Assembly: GCA_900470445.1 (NCBI GenBank)
Contig: UCAU01000028.1
Location: forward strand, 62,196-126,195
Reading direction: 5' to 3'
From: Hyphomicrobiales bacterium
Lineage (GTDB): Bacteria > Pseudomonadota > Alphaproteobacteria > Rhizobiales > Devosiaceae
DNA: 64,000 nucleotides
How positions within the stretch are numbered: position 1 is the stretch's first letter; each line of letters starts with the position of its first letter. The notes beneath the pieces were generated by a model. It did not search any database, had not been told where the DNA came from, and saw nothing but the letters and a program-made list of their open reading frames with translations. Below, piece after piece: positions 44,304 to 53,106 of the stretch. A program made the translations under genes and the position numbers.

Positions 44304-45358
44304 GAAGCCGCCTCGCCAATCAGGGTCACGTCATCGGGCGCGATGGAGAGGGACACCGTTTCGCCCAGCGCAGGCAGCTTGCCGGCATGGGTGGGCAGGT
44401 CAGCGACGATGGTGCGCTCGCCGACCCGAACTGTGAGGGTCAGCAACTGGCCGCGATAGACCAGATGTTCAACCACGCCGCTGAAATGGTTCGGACCTTG
44501 GTCGCCCAGCACAATGCGGTGTGGCCGCACCAGCAGGCGCACGGCTGCCCCGGCGGGAGTGGTCTCGTTAAAGGCGAGGCGGCCGAAGCCGGGAATATCA
44601 GCCTGGCCGTCGCTGGCGGTGCCGGAGAAGAAATTGCCGGCGCCGATAAAGCCGGCGACGAATTCGGTGGCCGGGCGGTCAAAGACTTCACGCGGTGTGC
44701 CGATCTGCTCGATGCGGCCGGCCGACATCACCGCCATGCGGTCGGCCATGGAGAGCGCTTCGTCCTGATCGTGGGTGACAAAGATCGAGGTGACGCCGGT
44801 GCGGGCCTGGATGTCGCGGATTTCGTCGCGCATTTCCTCGCGCAGCTTGGCGTCCAGATTGGACAGCGGTTCGTCGAGCAGCAGCAGATCGGGTTCGATG
44901 ACTAGCGAGCGGGCAATGGCGCAGCGCTGTTGCTGACCGCCAGAGAGCTGGGTGATGCGGCGTTCCCCATAGCCGGCAAGCTTGACCAGATCGAGCGCCC
45001 GGGCCACCCGATCAGCCCGTTCGGCCTTGGGCACGCCGCGCATTTCGAGGCCGAAAGCGACATTTTCGGCCACGTTCATATGCGGAAACAGCGCGTAGGA
45101 CTGGAACACCATGCCCATATTGCGCCGATAGACCGGCAGCTGCGCAATGTCGCGCCCTTCGAGCAGGATGCGGCCTGAACTGGGCGCGATCAGCCCGGCC
45201 ACCATGCGCAATATGGTGGTCTTGCCGCAGCCCGAAGGGCCGAGAAGGGCGAGCATTTCGCCCTTCTGCAGGTTGAAGTCGACATGGTCTACCGACGAGG
45301 CCGTGCTGCCCGGATAGGTCTTCGTCAGGCTTTCGACGATGAGATGGGAATCGGGCAT
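44300..45358 (-). CDS. ABC transporter ATP-binding protein, PotA type
   Basis: A 352-residue ATPase: Walker A GPSGCGKTT, signature LSGGQQQR, Walker B LLLLDEPLSNLD, H-loop VTHDQDEA, then a TOBE domain from about residue 270. ATG 45358 (MPDSHLIV) is the start; the frame upstream into the binding-protein gene is not real. It drives uptake through the PotB- and PotC-like permeases. Confidence 0.92.
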   Translation of the reverse strand: MPDSHLIVESLTKTYPGSTASSVDHVDFNLQKGEMLALLGPSGCGKTTILRMVAGLIAPSSGRILLEGRDIAQLPVYRRNMGMVFQSYALFPHMNVAENVAFGLEMRGVPKAERADRVARALDLVKLAGYGERRITQLSGGQQQRCAIARSLVIEPDLLLLDEPLSNLDAKLREEMRDEIRDIQARTGVTSIFVTHDQDEALSMADRMAVMSAGRIEQIGTPREVFDRPATEFVAGFIGAGNFFSGTASDGQADIPGFGRLAFNETTPAGAAVRLLVRPHRIVLGDQGPNHFSGVVEHLVYRGQLLTLTVRVGERTIVADLPTHAGKLPALGETVSLSIAPDDVTLIGEAAS

Positions 45359-45371
45359 CGGCTCAATATTC

Positions 45372-46436
45372 CTAGTTAAACGCGATGACTTCGCGGTTGA
45401 TGCGCTGGATCCAGTCCGAATAGACCGTGGCGATATAGGGCCAGTCGAGGCTGGTCTGGGCGGCCTGGGCTTCCTTGCTGCCATAGATGCGGGCGGCAAC
45501 GGCATCGGTGAGTTCCACCTTGGAATTGACCGGACCATAGAAGCTCTGTTCGGCAAAGGTGGCCTGGGCTTCGGCGCTCAGCGCATAATTGATGAACAGC
45601 TGGGCGGCTTCAGCGTTCTTGGAGCCTTCGACCAGATTGATCGTGTTGGTCTGGCCGATGCTGCCTTCCTTGGGTGCGGAAATGCCGATAATGCCGCCTT
45701 GGGTATCGTGCAGATATTGCGCCCGGCCGTTCCAGCAGATGGAGAGATCGACTTCCCCGCTCTGCACTACGGCATAGCAATCGGGCGCCGGATCCCAGGT
45801 CAGCACATTGGGCGCGAATTCATTGATCGCGGCGATGGCCGGATCGATGCTCTCTTTGTAATCGGTGCCGGCGATCTTATCGAGAATGGGGATCAGGATG
45901 ACGCCACGGGTATCGGCCAGGCGGGCAGCGATGCGGCCCTGATATTTGGGGTCTTTGAGATCGGTCCAACTGGTGGGCGGCTCGGAGACGGTCTCAGTAT
46001 TGTAGAGGATAACCAGATTGTCCTGCGAGAAGGCGATATTGCGGTCTTCCCCGATCCGGGCCCAGTCCGGTGTGTCGGCGAGGTTTGTGACCACAGCCGG
46101 GTCGAGCGGAGCAAACAGGCCCTCGGCATTGCCCTTGATGGCGACGGCAACGTCGATCAGCGCCACGTCGACAGTCGGATCAGCCTTTTGCAGGGTCAGC
46201 AGGGCCAGCGTTTCCGCCGAATTCTTGGACTGCTCATAGGTGACTTCAATGCCCGGATGCTGGGCCTTGAACGGCTCGATGATGAACTTCTGATAGTTGT
46301 CGGCGAAGACGCCGGAAAAGCCCACAATGTGGACGCTACCGGTTGTGGCGTCCTGCGCCATAGCGACGCCACCAACGGTGAAGGCGGTTGCCGCGGCGAG
46401 GATGGCAGTCAGGTGGCGGATGGTCGGTCGGGTCAT
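45372..46436 (-). CDS. ABC transporter substrate-binding protein, PotD-like
   Basis: A 354-residue periplasmic binding protein with a signal peptide (cleavage near VAMAQ-D at about residue 28) and a mature domain beginning VHIVGFSGVFADNYQKFI. Features such as NLVILYNTE and TNTINLVEGSKNAE are typical of the PotD/iron family 1 proteins. The ligand is unknown; the linked monooxygenase, esterase and isomerase suggest an organic compound rather than a polyamine. Confidence 0.9.
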   Translation of the reverse strand: MTRPTIRHLTAILAAATAFTVGGVAMAQDATTGSVHIVGFSGVFADNYQKFIIEPFKAQHPGIEVTYEQSKNSAETLALLTLQKADPTVDVALIDVAVAIKGNAEGLFAPLDPAVVTNLADTPDWARIGEDRNIAFSQDNLVILYNTETVSEPPTSWTDLKDPKYQGRIAARLADTRGVILIPILDKIAGTDYKESIDPAIAAINEFAPNVLTWDPAPDCYAVVQSGEVDLSICWNGRAQYLHDTQGGIIGISAPKEGSIGQTNTINLVEGSKNAEAAQLFINYALSAEAQATFAEQSFYGPVNSKVELTDAVAARIYGSKEAQAAQTSLDWPYIATVYSDWIQRINREVIAFN

Positions 46437-46460
46437 GATGTTGTCTCCAAGGGATGTCAG

Positions 46461-47474
46461 TTAGCCGCGTGGTGTCCAGGCCGCGCCGAGAACGCGCAGC
46501 CAATTGCCGCCGAGCAGTTTTGCGATGGTCGCCTCGCTCCAGCCGCGCGCCAGCATGCGGGCGGTGAGGTTTGGCATGTCGGTCATCCGGCGAATGCCCT
46601 CGGGCTTGTTGATCTTGACCGAGCCAAATTCAGTCAGCGTGCGTGCTGTGCCCTTGTCGCGATTGGCCCAGAGCAGCCAGTCGCTGGGGCGGGGCCGGTC
46701 GAGAGAAAAGTCGGTGCCGATGCCGACATGGTCTTCGCCAATCAGATTGATCACATGCTCCATGGCGTCGAGCACGTCTTCGACCGTGGCGTCATTGCCG
46801 GCGGCAAGGCCGGGCGCGAAGAGGCTGATGCCGACAAGGCCGCCCTTTTCGGCGCAGGCCTGGAACAGATGGTCGGGCTTGTTGCGTTTCACATTGTGCA
46901 GGGCGCGCGGCAGCACGTGGGAAATGCAGACCGGCCCCTTGGCATAGGCGATAGCATCGGCGCTGGTCTTGTCGCCGACATGGCTCAAATCGCACAGCAC
47001 GCCGACGCGGCCCATTTCGTCGAGCACTTCGCGGCCGAAACCGGTAAGGCCACTATCGTTTTCTTCGAGATACCCGGCGCCGGAATAGTTCTGGGTATTG
47101 TAAGTCAGCTGCATGATGCCGACGCCCAGATCCTTGAAGATCTCGACATAGTCGAGCTTGTCTTCGAGTGGTGAGGTGTTCTGCCAGCCGATGATGATGC
47201 CGGTCTTGTTCTCGGCTTTGGCGGCTTGGATATCGGCTACGCTGCGCACCGGGCGGATGATATCGGCATGCTCGCGCAGGAAGTGCTTCCACTGCGAAAC
47301 ATAGTCGATGCCTTCGCGGAAGTTCTCCCACAGCACAGTCGAGACATTGACTGCAGTGAGTCCGCCGGCGCGCATTTCCTCAAAGATCGGCCGGCCCCAG
47401 AGCGAGGTCTGCAGGCCATCGACGATGATCGAGCGATCATGCAGGGCTTGGGCTTGTTCGGGGACTTGGCTCAT
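46461..47474 (-). CDS. Membrane-dipeptidase (peptidase M19) homologue lacking several metal ligands
   Basis: A 337-residue TIM barrel of the M19 renal-dipeptidase family: GFGREVLDEMGRVGVLCDLSHV and PVCISHVLPRAL are typical, with His165 and His186 at two metal positions. The first ligand motif, normally DGHxD, reads DGLQT (19-23), and the bridging Glu (normally in VEGG) is replaced in GWQNTS (Gln98). It probably does not carry a normal binuclear zinc site. It overlaps the isomerase-like gene upstream by one base and precedes the binding-protein gene. It may have a new activity on the imported compound. Confidence 0.85.
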   Translation of the reverse strand: MSQVPEQAQALHDRSIIVDGLQTSLWGRPIFEEMRAGGLTAVNVSTVLWENFREGIDYVSQWKHFLREHADIIRPVRSVADIQAAKAENKTGIIIGWQNTSPLEDKLDYVEIFKDLGVGIMQLTYNTQNYSGAGYLEENDSGLTGFGREVLDEMGRVGVLCDLSHVGDKTSADAIAYAKGPVCISHVLPRALHNVKRNKPDHLFQACAEKGGLVGISLFAPGLAAGNDATVEDVLDAMEHVINLIGEDHVGIGTDFSLDRPRPSDWLLWANRDKGTARTLTEFGSVKINKPEGIRRMTDMPNLTARMLARGWSEATIAKLLGGNWLRVLGAAWTPRG

Positions 47475-48094
47475 CAGACGGTTTCCTTGGAATGCTGTGT
47501 GGCGCCCAGAGCGCGGGCAACAAAGTCCAGCCGGTCCTGGCCCCAGAACAGTTCGTCGCCCACCACATAGGTCGGCGTGCCGAAAATGCCGCGCCGTTCG
47601 GCCTCGGCGAGATTGCCGTGCCACTGCGCAATGATGGCCTCGGGTTGCGGGTCTCGCACCAACGCGGCCCCTTCGGCCCCGATGGTGGCCAGGGCCAGCT
47701 CGCGCAGGGTATCAAGATCGGCAATGTCGCGGTCTTCGGCCCATAGGCCGCGCTGGATGGCGAAGGAGAAGGCAAACGCATCCAGCCCCGCCTGCTGCGC
47801 TGATATCACCGCCTGGGCGGCGGGTTCGACGGTGCGGCAGGGATAGAATTTGGGCGTCAGGTTGAGCGGAATATCGAGGAATTTGCGCCAGCGATCGAGC
47901 TCGACCGCGTGGTAATTCTGCCGGCTGTCGGGCCTGGTGCGCAGTGGAATGCCGCCATTGGCTTCGATGATGCGGATGGGGCGCAGCACTAATTTGGCGC
48001 CGGCCGCCTCGGCAATGTTTTTGGCGCGCTGGGCGCCGAAATAGGCCCAGGGCGAGGAAATGCCGTAAAATATCTGCAGGACTGGTTCGCTCAT
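47474..48094 (-). CDS. DsbA-family 2-hydroxychromene-2-carboxylate isomerase-like protein
   Basis: A 206-residue kappa-class GST/DsbA-like protein. The N-terminal SSPWAY places Ser13-Ser14 where HCCA isomerases have the catalytic Ser, and GIFGTPTYVVGDELFWGQDRL near the C-terminus is a family hallmark. Such enzymes use glutathione to isomerise ring-cleavage products. It is coupled to the monooxygenase gene upstream (4-base overlap), pointing to an aromatic or heterocyclic substrate. Confidence 0.87.
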   Translation of the reverse strand: MSEPVLQIFYGISSPWAYFGAQRAKNIAEAAGAKLVLRPIRIIEANGGIPLRTRPDSRQNYHAVELDRWRKFLDIPLNLTPKFYPCRTVEPAAQAVISAQQAGLDAFAFSFAIQRGLWAEDRDIADLDTLRELALATIGAEGAALVRDPQPEAIIAQWHGNLAEAERRGIFGTPTYVVGDELFWGQDRLDFVARALGATQHSKETV

Positions 48095-49536
48095 GCGGAC
48101 AGCACCTCCTCATCGGCGTCAATCCATTCGTCACCGAGAAGCTCGGGCACGGCAAAGTCGCGAAACGCCTGCAGATGCACGGCACGGTCTTCGACAAAGA
48201 GCGAGCGGGCGATCGCCTGGGCGAGACGAGTGGCGCCTTCGCCGATTGACGGAATGCCGCTGGTAATCTTGCCGTGGGTGAGAACCGCCGGATAGGCAAA
48301 GCAGAAGATGTTGGAAATGGCGGGCGGCGCGTTGTCGCGCGGCAGGAATTGGAAGCCTGGGCCGAGATAAGGCATGGCCGCAAGGACGGGATGCTCCTCA
48401 CCGGCCGGTGGCTGGTAAGCGTCTGCCCAGCGCCGGATGAATGGCGCGATGGCGGCAAATTCCGGCCGGCTGGCGAAATCGACGGCAAAGCCGGTGGCGA
48501 AAATGATGAAATCTGTCGGGTACTTGCCCTTGGGGGTGGTGATTTCCACCATCCCGCCATGCTCTTCGAGCTTTTCAATGGGGCTCGCCAGATGGAAGTG
48601 GGCGTTGGAATGGCGGGTGACCCGCAAGACGCTATGGCGCGGCGGGGGAATCTGGGCGCGCTCGCCTTCGACCATATAGGCCCATTTGGCCGCGTCAGGC
48701 AGGCCGAGATAGCCATAGGTCATGCCCCGGCTGCCGACACCGCTGAATTTGTCGACGCGCGGAATGTCGGCACGGCGGATGAAGATATCCACTCGCGCCG
48801 CACCCGCCTCCAAGGCAGCTGCTGCGTTGTCCATGGCGGAGGCGCCGGCGCCCACTACAGCGACACGCTTTCCCTTGAGTGCCGCCATGTCGATGCGTTC
48901 GGAACTGTGGGCGTGGTAGCGGGCCTTCAGGTCTTTTGCCACCTCGGGCAGCCCAGGCGTGTCGAGCCCGTCGATGCCCGTTGCAAGCACGGCGCGCCGG
49001 GCGAGGAGGGTGCCTGGCCTGCCGGCTCTATCGAGGCTCAAGGCGATAAGGCCATCATCACGCAGGGTCACGGCGGTAATGGCGGTGTCGTTTTGCACTG
49101 GCAAACCGAGCACCTGCCGGTACCAAACCAGGTATTCCATCCACATAGGGCGTGGAATCAGGCTCATATCTGTGAAGGCCTGGGCGCCATACTGTGCCTC
49201 GAACCAGGCACGGAAGGTGAGGGATGGCACACCGAGGGCCGGGCCGGCCGCATCCTTGCGGGTGCGAAGCGTTTCCATGCGGGCGGAGGTGATCCAGGGA
49301 CCTTCCTGGCCGGCAGGTGCGCGATCGAAGGCTCGAACGGCATCAACGCCGATATTGCGCAGCGCAGCAGTGGTAACCAAGCCCAACATGCCGGCACCGA
49401 TCACCGCCACGTCAAGAACCCGCTCGCCGCTTTCCACGCGGGCTGGAACCCAAGGTTTGGCCGGCAGGTTGAGCCAGCCTAGATCTTGCCTCAGGCGCTC
49501 TTCGAGTTCTCGTAGCGGTGCGGTGTAAGCGGTCAT
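48091..49536 (-). CDS. Flavin-containing monooxygenase-like FAD/NAD(P)-binding protein
   Basis: A 481-residue two-dinucleotide-fold flavoprotein. The FAD motif VIGAGMLGL is near residue 45 and the NAD(P)H motif VVGAGASAMD near 230; the FATGF-type stretch (FIIFATGFAVDF) near 355 is typical of FMO-like and Baeyer-Villiger-type enzymes. It is the first gene of the minus-strand operon. It would hydroxylate or oxygenate the imported compound; the canonical FMO fingerprint is not fully present, so the exact class is uncertain. Confidence 0.87.
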   Translation of the reverse strand: MTAYTAPLRELEERLRQDLGWLNLPAKPWVPARVESGERVLDVAVIGAGMLGLVTTAALRNIGVDAVRAFDRAPAGQEGPWITSARMETLRTRKDAAGPALGVPSLTFRAWFEAQYGAQAFTDMSLIPRPMWMEYLVWYRQVLGLPVQNDTAITAVTLRDDGLIALSLDRAGRPGTLLARRAVLATGIDGLDTPGLPEVAKDLKARYHAHSSERIDMAALKGKRVAVVGAGASAMDNAAAALEAGAARVDIFIRRADIPRVDKFSGVGSRGMTYGYLGLPDAAKWAYMVEGERAQIPPPRHSVLRVTRHSNAHFHLASPIEKLEEHGGMVEITTPKGKYPTDFIIFATGFAVDFASRPEFAAIAPFIRRWADAYQPPAGEEHPVLAAMPYLGPGFQFLPRDNAPPAISNIFCFAYPAVLTHGKITSGIPSIGEGATRLAQAIARSLFVEDRAVHLQAFRDFAVPELLGDEWIDADEEVLSA

Positions 49537-49745
49537 ATCAGTTCAGTGCTGTGATAACCTCATTATGCATATTTAGAATTGTCATTGCTCTAGGATGTGT
49601 CAAACGAATTTTCTAGTTGGCCGCCGACGTGTAGAAAAACGCAGTGCCCATTGGAAGATTCTTGGGAGAATTAAGCTGAACCGCGTTTAACGGCTTCAGC
49701 GCCTGACAGGTGAGTGGCGGAGGCCGATCGCGGGCCGTGGGCCGA

Positions 49746-50306
49746 TCAAGCGTTTCGCTGGCGATACCGGCTGGCGCCCCAGCGTGATGTCAGCAGGAAC
49801 AATGCTGCGGCCGCAGCCACGAACATGCCTAGCCGCACGAATTGCGGTGCCACGTCGTCTTTGGCGGCAAACCAGAAGTTCGCCAGCAGCCAATAGGCGG
49901 CGAGCTGGTAGAGAATAGCGACGCTGAAAAAGCCCAGCACGGCGCGCCGGTCCAGCCAGCATGCACACAGGCACAGCCCTGCAAAGAACCAGAAATGCAT
50001 GTCCTGATAGAGCTGCAGGCCTTCAGGATGAAGCGGCAGGGTGGTCATGGTCAGCAGCGCGATCTGGGCGGCCAGTGCCATGCTGGAAACTACCGGCACG
50101 GCGCCATTCTGCCGCCGCCGGCGCCAGTAGAAGGTTGGCAAGGCAGCCGCTAGGAGGCCGCCTGCCAGCATGAGGAGCGAGGGCAGCGGGCCCGCGAGCA
50201 GCCAGTTCAGGCCGGCCAGCAGCACCGGAAGGATCCAGAGCAGGGCCTTGAAACCATTCTCAAGTCGCCCTCGCTGGGGCCCAGGTTCAGTCGCGTTCAA
50301 AGTCAT
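49746..50306 (-). CDS. Small polytopic membrane protein
   Basis: A 186-residue inner-membrane protein with about six hydrophobic segments and charged ends. The stretch YQDMHFWFFAGL followed by a Cys/Asp and a helix resembles the membrane sensor part of some alphaproteobacterial chemoreceptors (DMHxYFFA pattern), but no signalling domain follows, so it is stand-alone. It lies 27 bases downstream of the MHYT-GGDEF-EAL gene on the same strand, suggesting they act together. Function not known. Confidence 0.7.
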   Translation of the reverse strand: MTLNATEPGPQRGRLENGFKALLWILPVLLAGLNWLLAGPLPSLLMLAGGLLAAALPTFYWRRRRQNGAVPVVSSMALAAQIALLTMTTLPLHPEGLQLYQDMHFWFFAGLCLCACWLDRRAVLGFFSVAILYQLAAYWLLANFWFAAKDDVAPQFVRLGMFVAAAAALFLLTSRWGASRYRQRNA

Positions 50307-50333
50307 GCAGATACCCCCAAGGATCAGATGAAA

Positions 50334-52439
50334 TCAGGCCGAACGAGCGATCAAATTCATTTCTACGGTCTCGGCGCGGACGACCACGACGGCCTGTGCC
50401 GCCACGTTGTGTCCGGTCAGGGTCAACTGGCCGCTGGTAACGATCTGCTGCAGCGGGGCAGGGCGGCCAAACAGATAGCCCTGCGCCTCATCGCAGCCCT
50501 CGGTGGTCAGCAGTGCCAATTGACCATGCGTCTCGATACCCTCGGCCAGAACCGGAATTTCGAGGCTTTTGCCCAGCGCCAGCACGGCGCGAATAATGGC
50601 CTTAGCCTGGGGGCTCGATTCCACCTCGCTCATGAATGAGCGATCGAGCTTGATCTTGTCGAAGGGGAAGGCCCGCAGCGTATCGAGCGATGAATAGCCG
50701 GTGCCGAAATCGTCGAGCGCAATGTTCACGCCCAATTCCTTGATCTGCCGCAGCATATGCAGTGAGCGTTCCTTGTCGGCAAAGATGGTCGACTCGGTCA
50801 GCTCCAGTTCCAGCCGGTCAGGCGCCAGCCCGGTTTCGCGCAGCACTTCCATGACCAGTTTGGGCAAGTCGGTATGGGCAAACTGCACCGGGGAAAGATT
50901 AACCGCCACCTTGTAGGGCGGCTCCCAGGAGGCGGCCTTAGCGCAGGCGGTGCGCAATACCCATTCGCCCATCTGCAGGATAAGCCCGTTTTCCTCGGCC
51001 AGCGGAATGAACTCGGTCGGCGGAATAAAACCCCGCTGCGGATGCTCCCAACGCAGCAACGCTTCGTAGCCGCGGATTTCGCCGGTCGTCAGCGAAGTCT
51101 GCACCTGATAGTGCACGTCGAGCTGGTTGCTCTCCAGCGCCTCGCGCAATTCGCCCGCCAGATTGCGGCGCGCCCTGACCATTTCGTCCATGGACCGCTC
51201 GTAAAAGCAGACGGCGCGGGTGATATCGGCCTTGGCGCGATACATGGCCAGATCGGCATTATTGACCAGCGCTTCTTTGTCGGTCGCATTATCGGGATAG
51301 ATGGCCACGCCCATGCTGGCACCGGGAATGACCTCGAAATCATCGAGACGAATGGGCTTGAACAGGGCCGTTTCGAGCCGCGACAGGAAATTGGGTAGCT
51401 CGGCCGGGCCCTGCATGCGATAGATCGCTGCGAATTCATCGCCGCCGAGCCGGGCTGCAAACTCGCCCTCGCCCAGCAGCTTGTTCATGCGCCGCGCCAG
51501 CACCTGCAGCACTTCGTCGCCGGTGCCGTGGCCGTGCAGATCGTTGATCTCCTTGAAGCGATCCAGATCGATGCCGATCAAGGCGACCTTGCCGCCGGTT
51601 TCGGCCGCCAGATCGATTTCGTGGTCGAGATGATCGTTGAAGCTGGCCCGGTTCGGCAGGCCGGTAAGGCTGTCGCTCATCGCCATATGGCGCAGTTGCT
51701 CGTAGGATTCGGCGCGCATGCTGCCATCGATCAGGTAGCTGGCGGCGCCCGCTCCCAGAATGACCAGTGCGACGCCTGCCACGGCAATTGCCAGGGCCTG
51801 CAAGGCCGACGGATTGGAGAATGAGCCGTCGATCAGCATCGGGGAGACCTGGAACGCGGTCATGCCGGTAAAATGCAGGCTGACAATCGCCAGCACCAGC
51901 ACGCCTGTTGCCAGATACTTGTCCGCCCAGGAGACGCGCCGCATCGCCAGGTGCAGTGCCAGCGCGGAAAAGACCACTGACAGCACGATGGAGGCCACTA
52001 GATAGTCCATGTCCCACGACACCAGACCCTGCACGCGATAGGCCATCATGCCGGTATAATGCATCGCGACAATTGCGGCCCCGACAACCGCTCCACCCAG
52101 CGCCGGCGCCAGCCGCGTCAAACCGCTTGCCGCTAGGATAAACCCCAGCTGCACGCCCAGCATGGCGATCAGCAGCGATACAATGGTCATGACCGGATCA
52201 AAGCCGACCGGGGCGCCGGGATCATAGGCGAGCATGGCAATGAAATGGGTGCACCAGATCGCCGAACCCGCCGCCACCGCGGTCAGAAAATGCCAGCCGG
52301 CCCGCTGCAGGCCGGTGGTATTGGCGGCGCGATTGAACAGGCGAATAGTGGCCGAGGAGCCGGCTAGGCAGACCAGTGCCGCTACGGCCACCAACCAGAT
52401 ATTGTGGTCATAAAATACGCAACCCAGCACAGTCATCAT
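50334..52439 (-). CDS. MHYT-domain GGDEF/EAL signalling protein
   Basis: A 701-residue membrane protein that makes or breaks cyclic-di-GMP. The N-terminal seven-helix MHYT domain (His in THFIAM, AMHYTGM, SLHFTGM) is thought to sense oxygen, CO or NO through copper. A GGDEF domain (RLGGDEF, near residue 333) and an EAL domain (YEALLRW, near 458) follow, both with intact core motifs, so either activity is possible. It may govern motility or the exopolysaccharide genes nearby. Confidence 0.93.
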   Translation of the reverse strand: MMTVLGCVFYDHNIWLVAVAALVCLAGSSATIRLFNRAANTTGLQRAGWHFLTAVAAGSAIWCTHFIAMLAYDPGAPVGFDPVMTIVSLLIAMLGVQLGFILAASGLTRLAPALGGAVVGAAIVAMHYTGMMAYRVQGLVSWDMDYLVASIVLSVVFSALALHLAMRRVSWADKYLATGVLVLAIVSLHFTGMTAFQVSPMLIDGSFSNPSALQALAIAVAGVALVILGAGAASYLIDGSMRAESYEQLRHMAMSDSLTGLPNRASFNDHLDHEIDLAAETGGKVALIGIDLDRFKEINDLHGHGTGDEVLQVLARRMNKLLGEGEFAARLGGDEFAAIYRMQGPAELPNFLSRLETALFKPIRLDDFEVIPGASMGVAIYPDNATDKEALVNNADLAMYRAKADITRAVCFYERSMDEMVRARRNLAGELREALESNQLDVHYQVQTSLTTGEIRGYEALLRWEHPQRGFIPPTEFIPLAEENGLILQMGEWVLRTACAKAASWEPPYKVAVNLSPVQFAHTDLPKLVMEVLRETGLAPDRLELELTESTIFADKERSLHMLRQIKELGVNIALDDFGTGYSSLDTLRAFPFDKIKLDRSFMSEVESSPQAKAIIRAVLALGKSLEIPVLAEGIETHGQLALLTTEGCDEAQGYLFGRPAPLQQIVTSGQLTLTGHNVAAQAVVVVRAETVEMNLIARSA

Positions 52440-52681
52440 GGTCGTTGAACTTTCGACAATCTTCGCCGGCTTAGGTTGGCGTACGTACGCCTTTACCCCG
52501 AGATCAGTTGAAAGTTGATGAATAGAGTTATGTATTTCTGGTTACTTTATCCGACAAACATTCTGCGCGATCACAGTGCCGGTGCCGCCACGTACCAGGC
52601 GCTGGTTTGAAAACCTTTTTCGGTCCGATCGCATCGGCTATCGTGGTGCAGACCGCTCCGTTGTGCCGCCAGGGAGGGCGC

Positions 52682-53050
52682 ATGAAAAAGCACCGCGTTT
52701 ACGCAATCAGCGTCGCGAGCGTCTATCCGCACTATCTGGCCAAGGCAGAGAAAAAGGGGCGCACCAAAGCCGAGGTCGACGAAATCATTTGCTGGCTGAC
52801 CGGGCATAGCCAACAGACGCTGGACGAGGAGCTGGCAAAGAAAACCAGTTTCGAGGATTTCTTCGGGCAAGCGCCCAGGCTGAACCCGGCGCGGACACTG
52901 ATCACCGGAATGATCTGTGGTTACCGGGTGGAGGACATCGAAGAACCGCTCATGCGCGAATTGCGCTATCTCGACAAGCTGATCGACGAACTCGCCAAGG
53001 GCCGGCCCATGGAAAAGATCCTGCGCAAACAGCCTGGCCCTTCGGACTGA
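52682..53050 (+). CDS. DUF2200-family protein
   Basis: A 122-residue soluble protein recognised as DUF2200 by [24 protein letters not shown] and the conserved IICWLTGHS and [10 protein letters not shown]. The ATG 52682 follows AGGGAGG. Biochemical function is not known. It stands alone between the MHYT gene and the exopolysaccharide operon, with a 240-base gap upstream in which I see no gene. Confidence 0.85.
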   Translation: MKKHRVYAISVASVYPHYLAKAEKKGRTKAEVDEIICWLTGHSQQTLDEELAKKTSFEDFFGQAPRLNPARTLITGMICGYRVEDIEEPLMRELRYLDKLIDELAKGRPMEKILRKQPGPSD

Positions 53051-53061
53051 GAGCCATCGTC

Positions 53062-53082
53062 CCCCTCCCGCAGGGGGAGGGG
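53062..53082. terminator. Likely bidirectional terminator or REP-like hairpin
   Basis: An 8-bp stem (CCCCTCCC/GGGAGGGG) with a 5-base loop between two convergent genes, 11 bases after the DUF2200 stop and 24 bases past the Wzz/BY-kinase stop. It has the form of the GC-rich elements common between genes in this group of bacteria. Copies elsewhere could not be searched. Confidence 0.55.
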
Positions 53083-53106
53083 TCAGATCGACAACAGCCC
53101 AGGCAC

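Noticed and set aside
45339-47174. A 611-codon plus-strand open frame
   Set aside because: It lies antisense to the PotD-like and M19-like genes, has no family resemblance, and its length is explained by high G+C.
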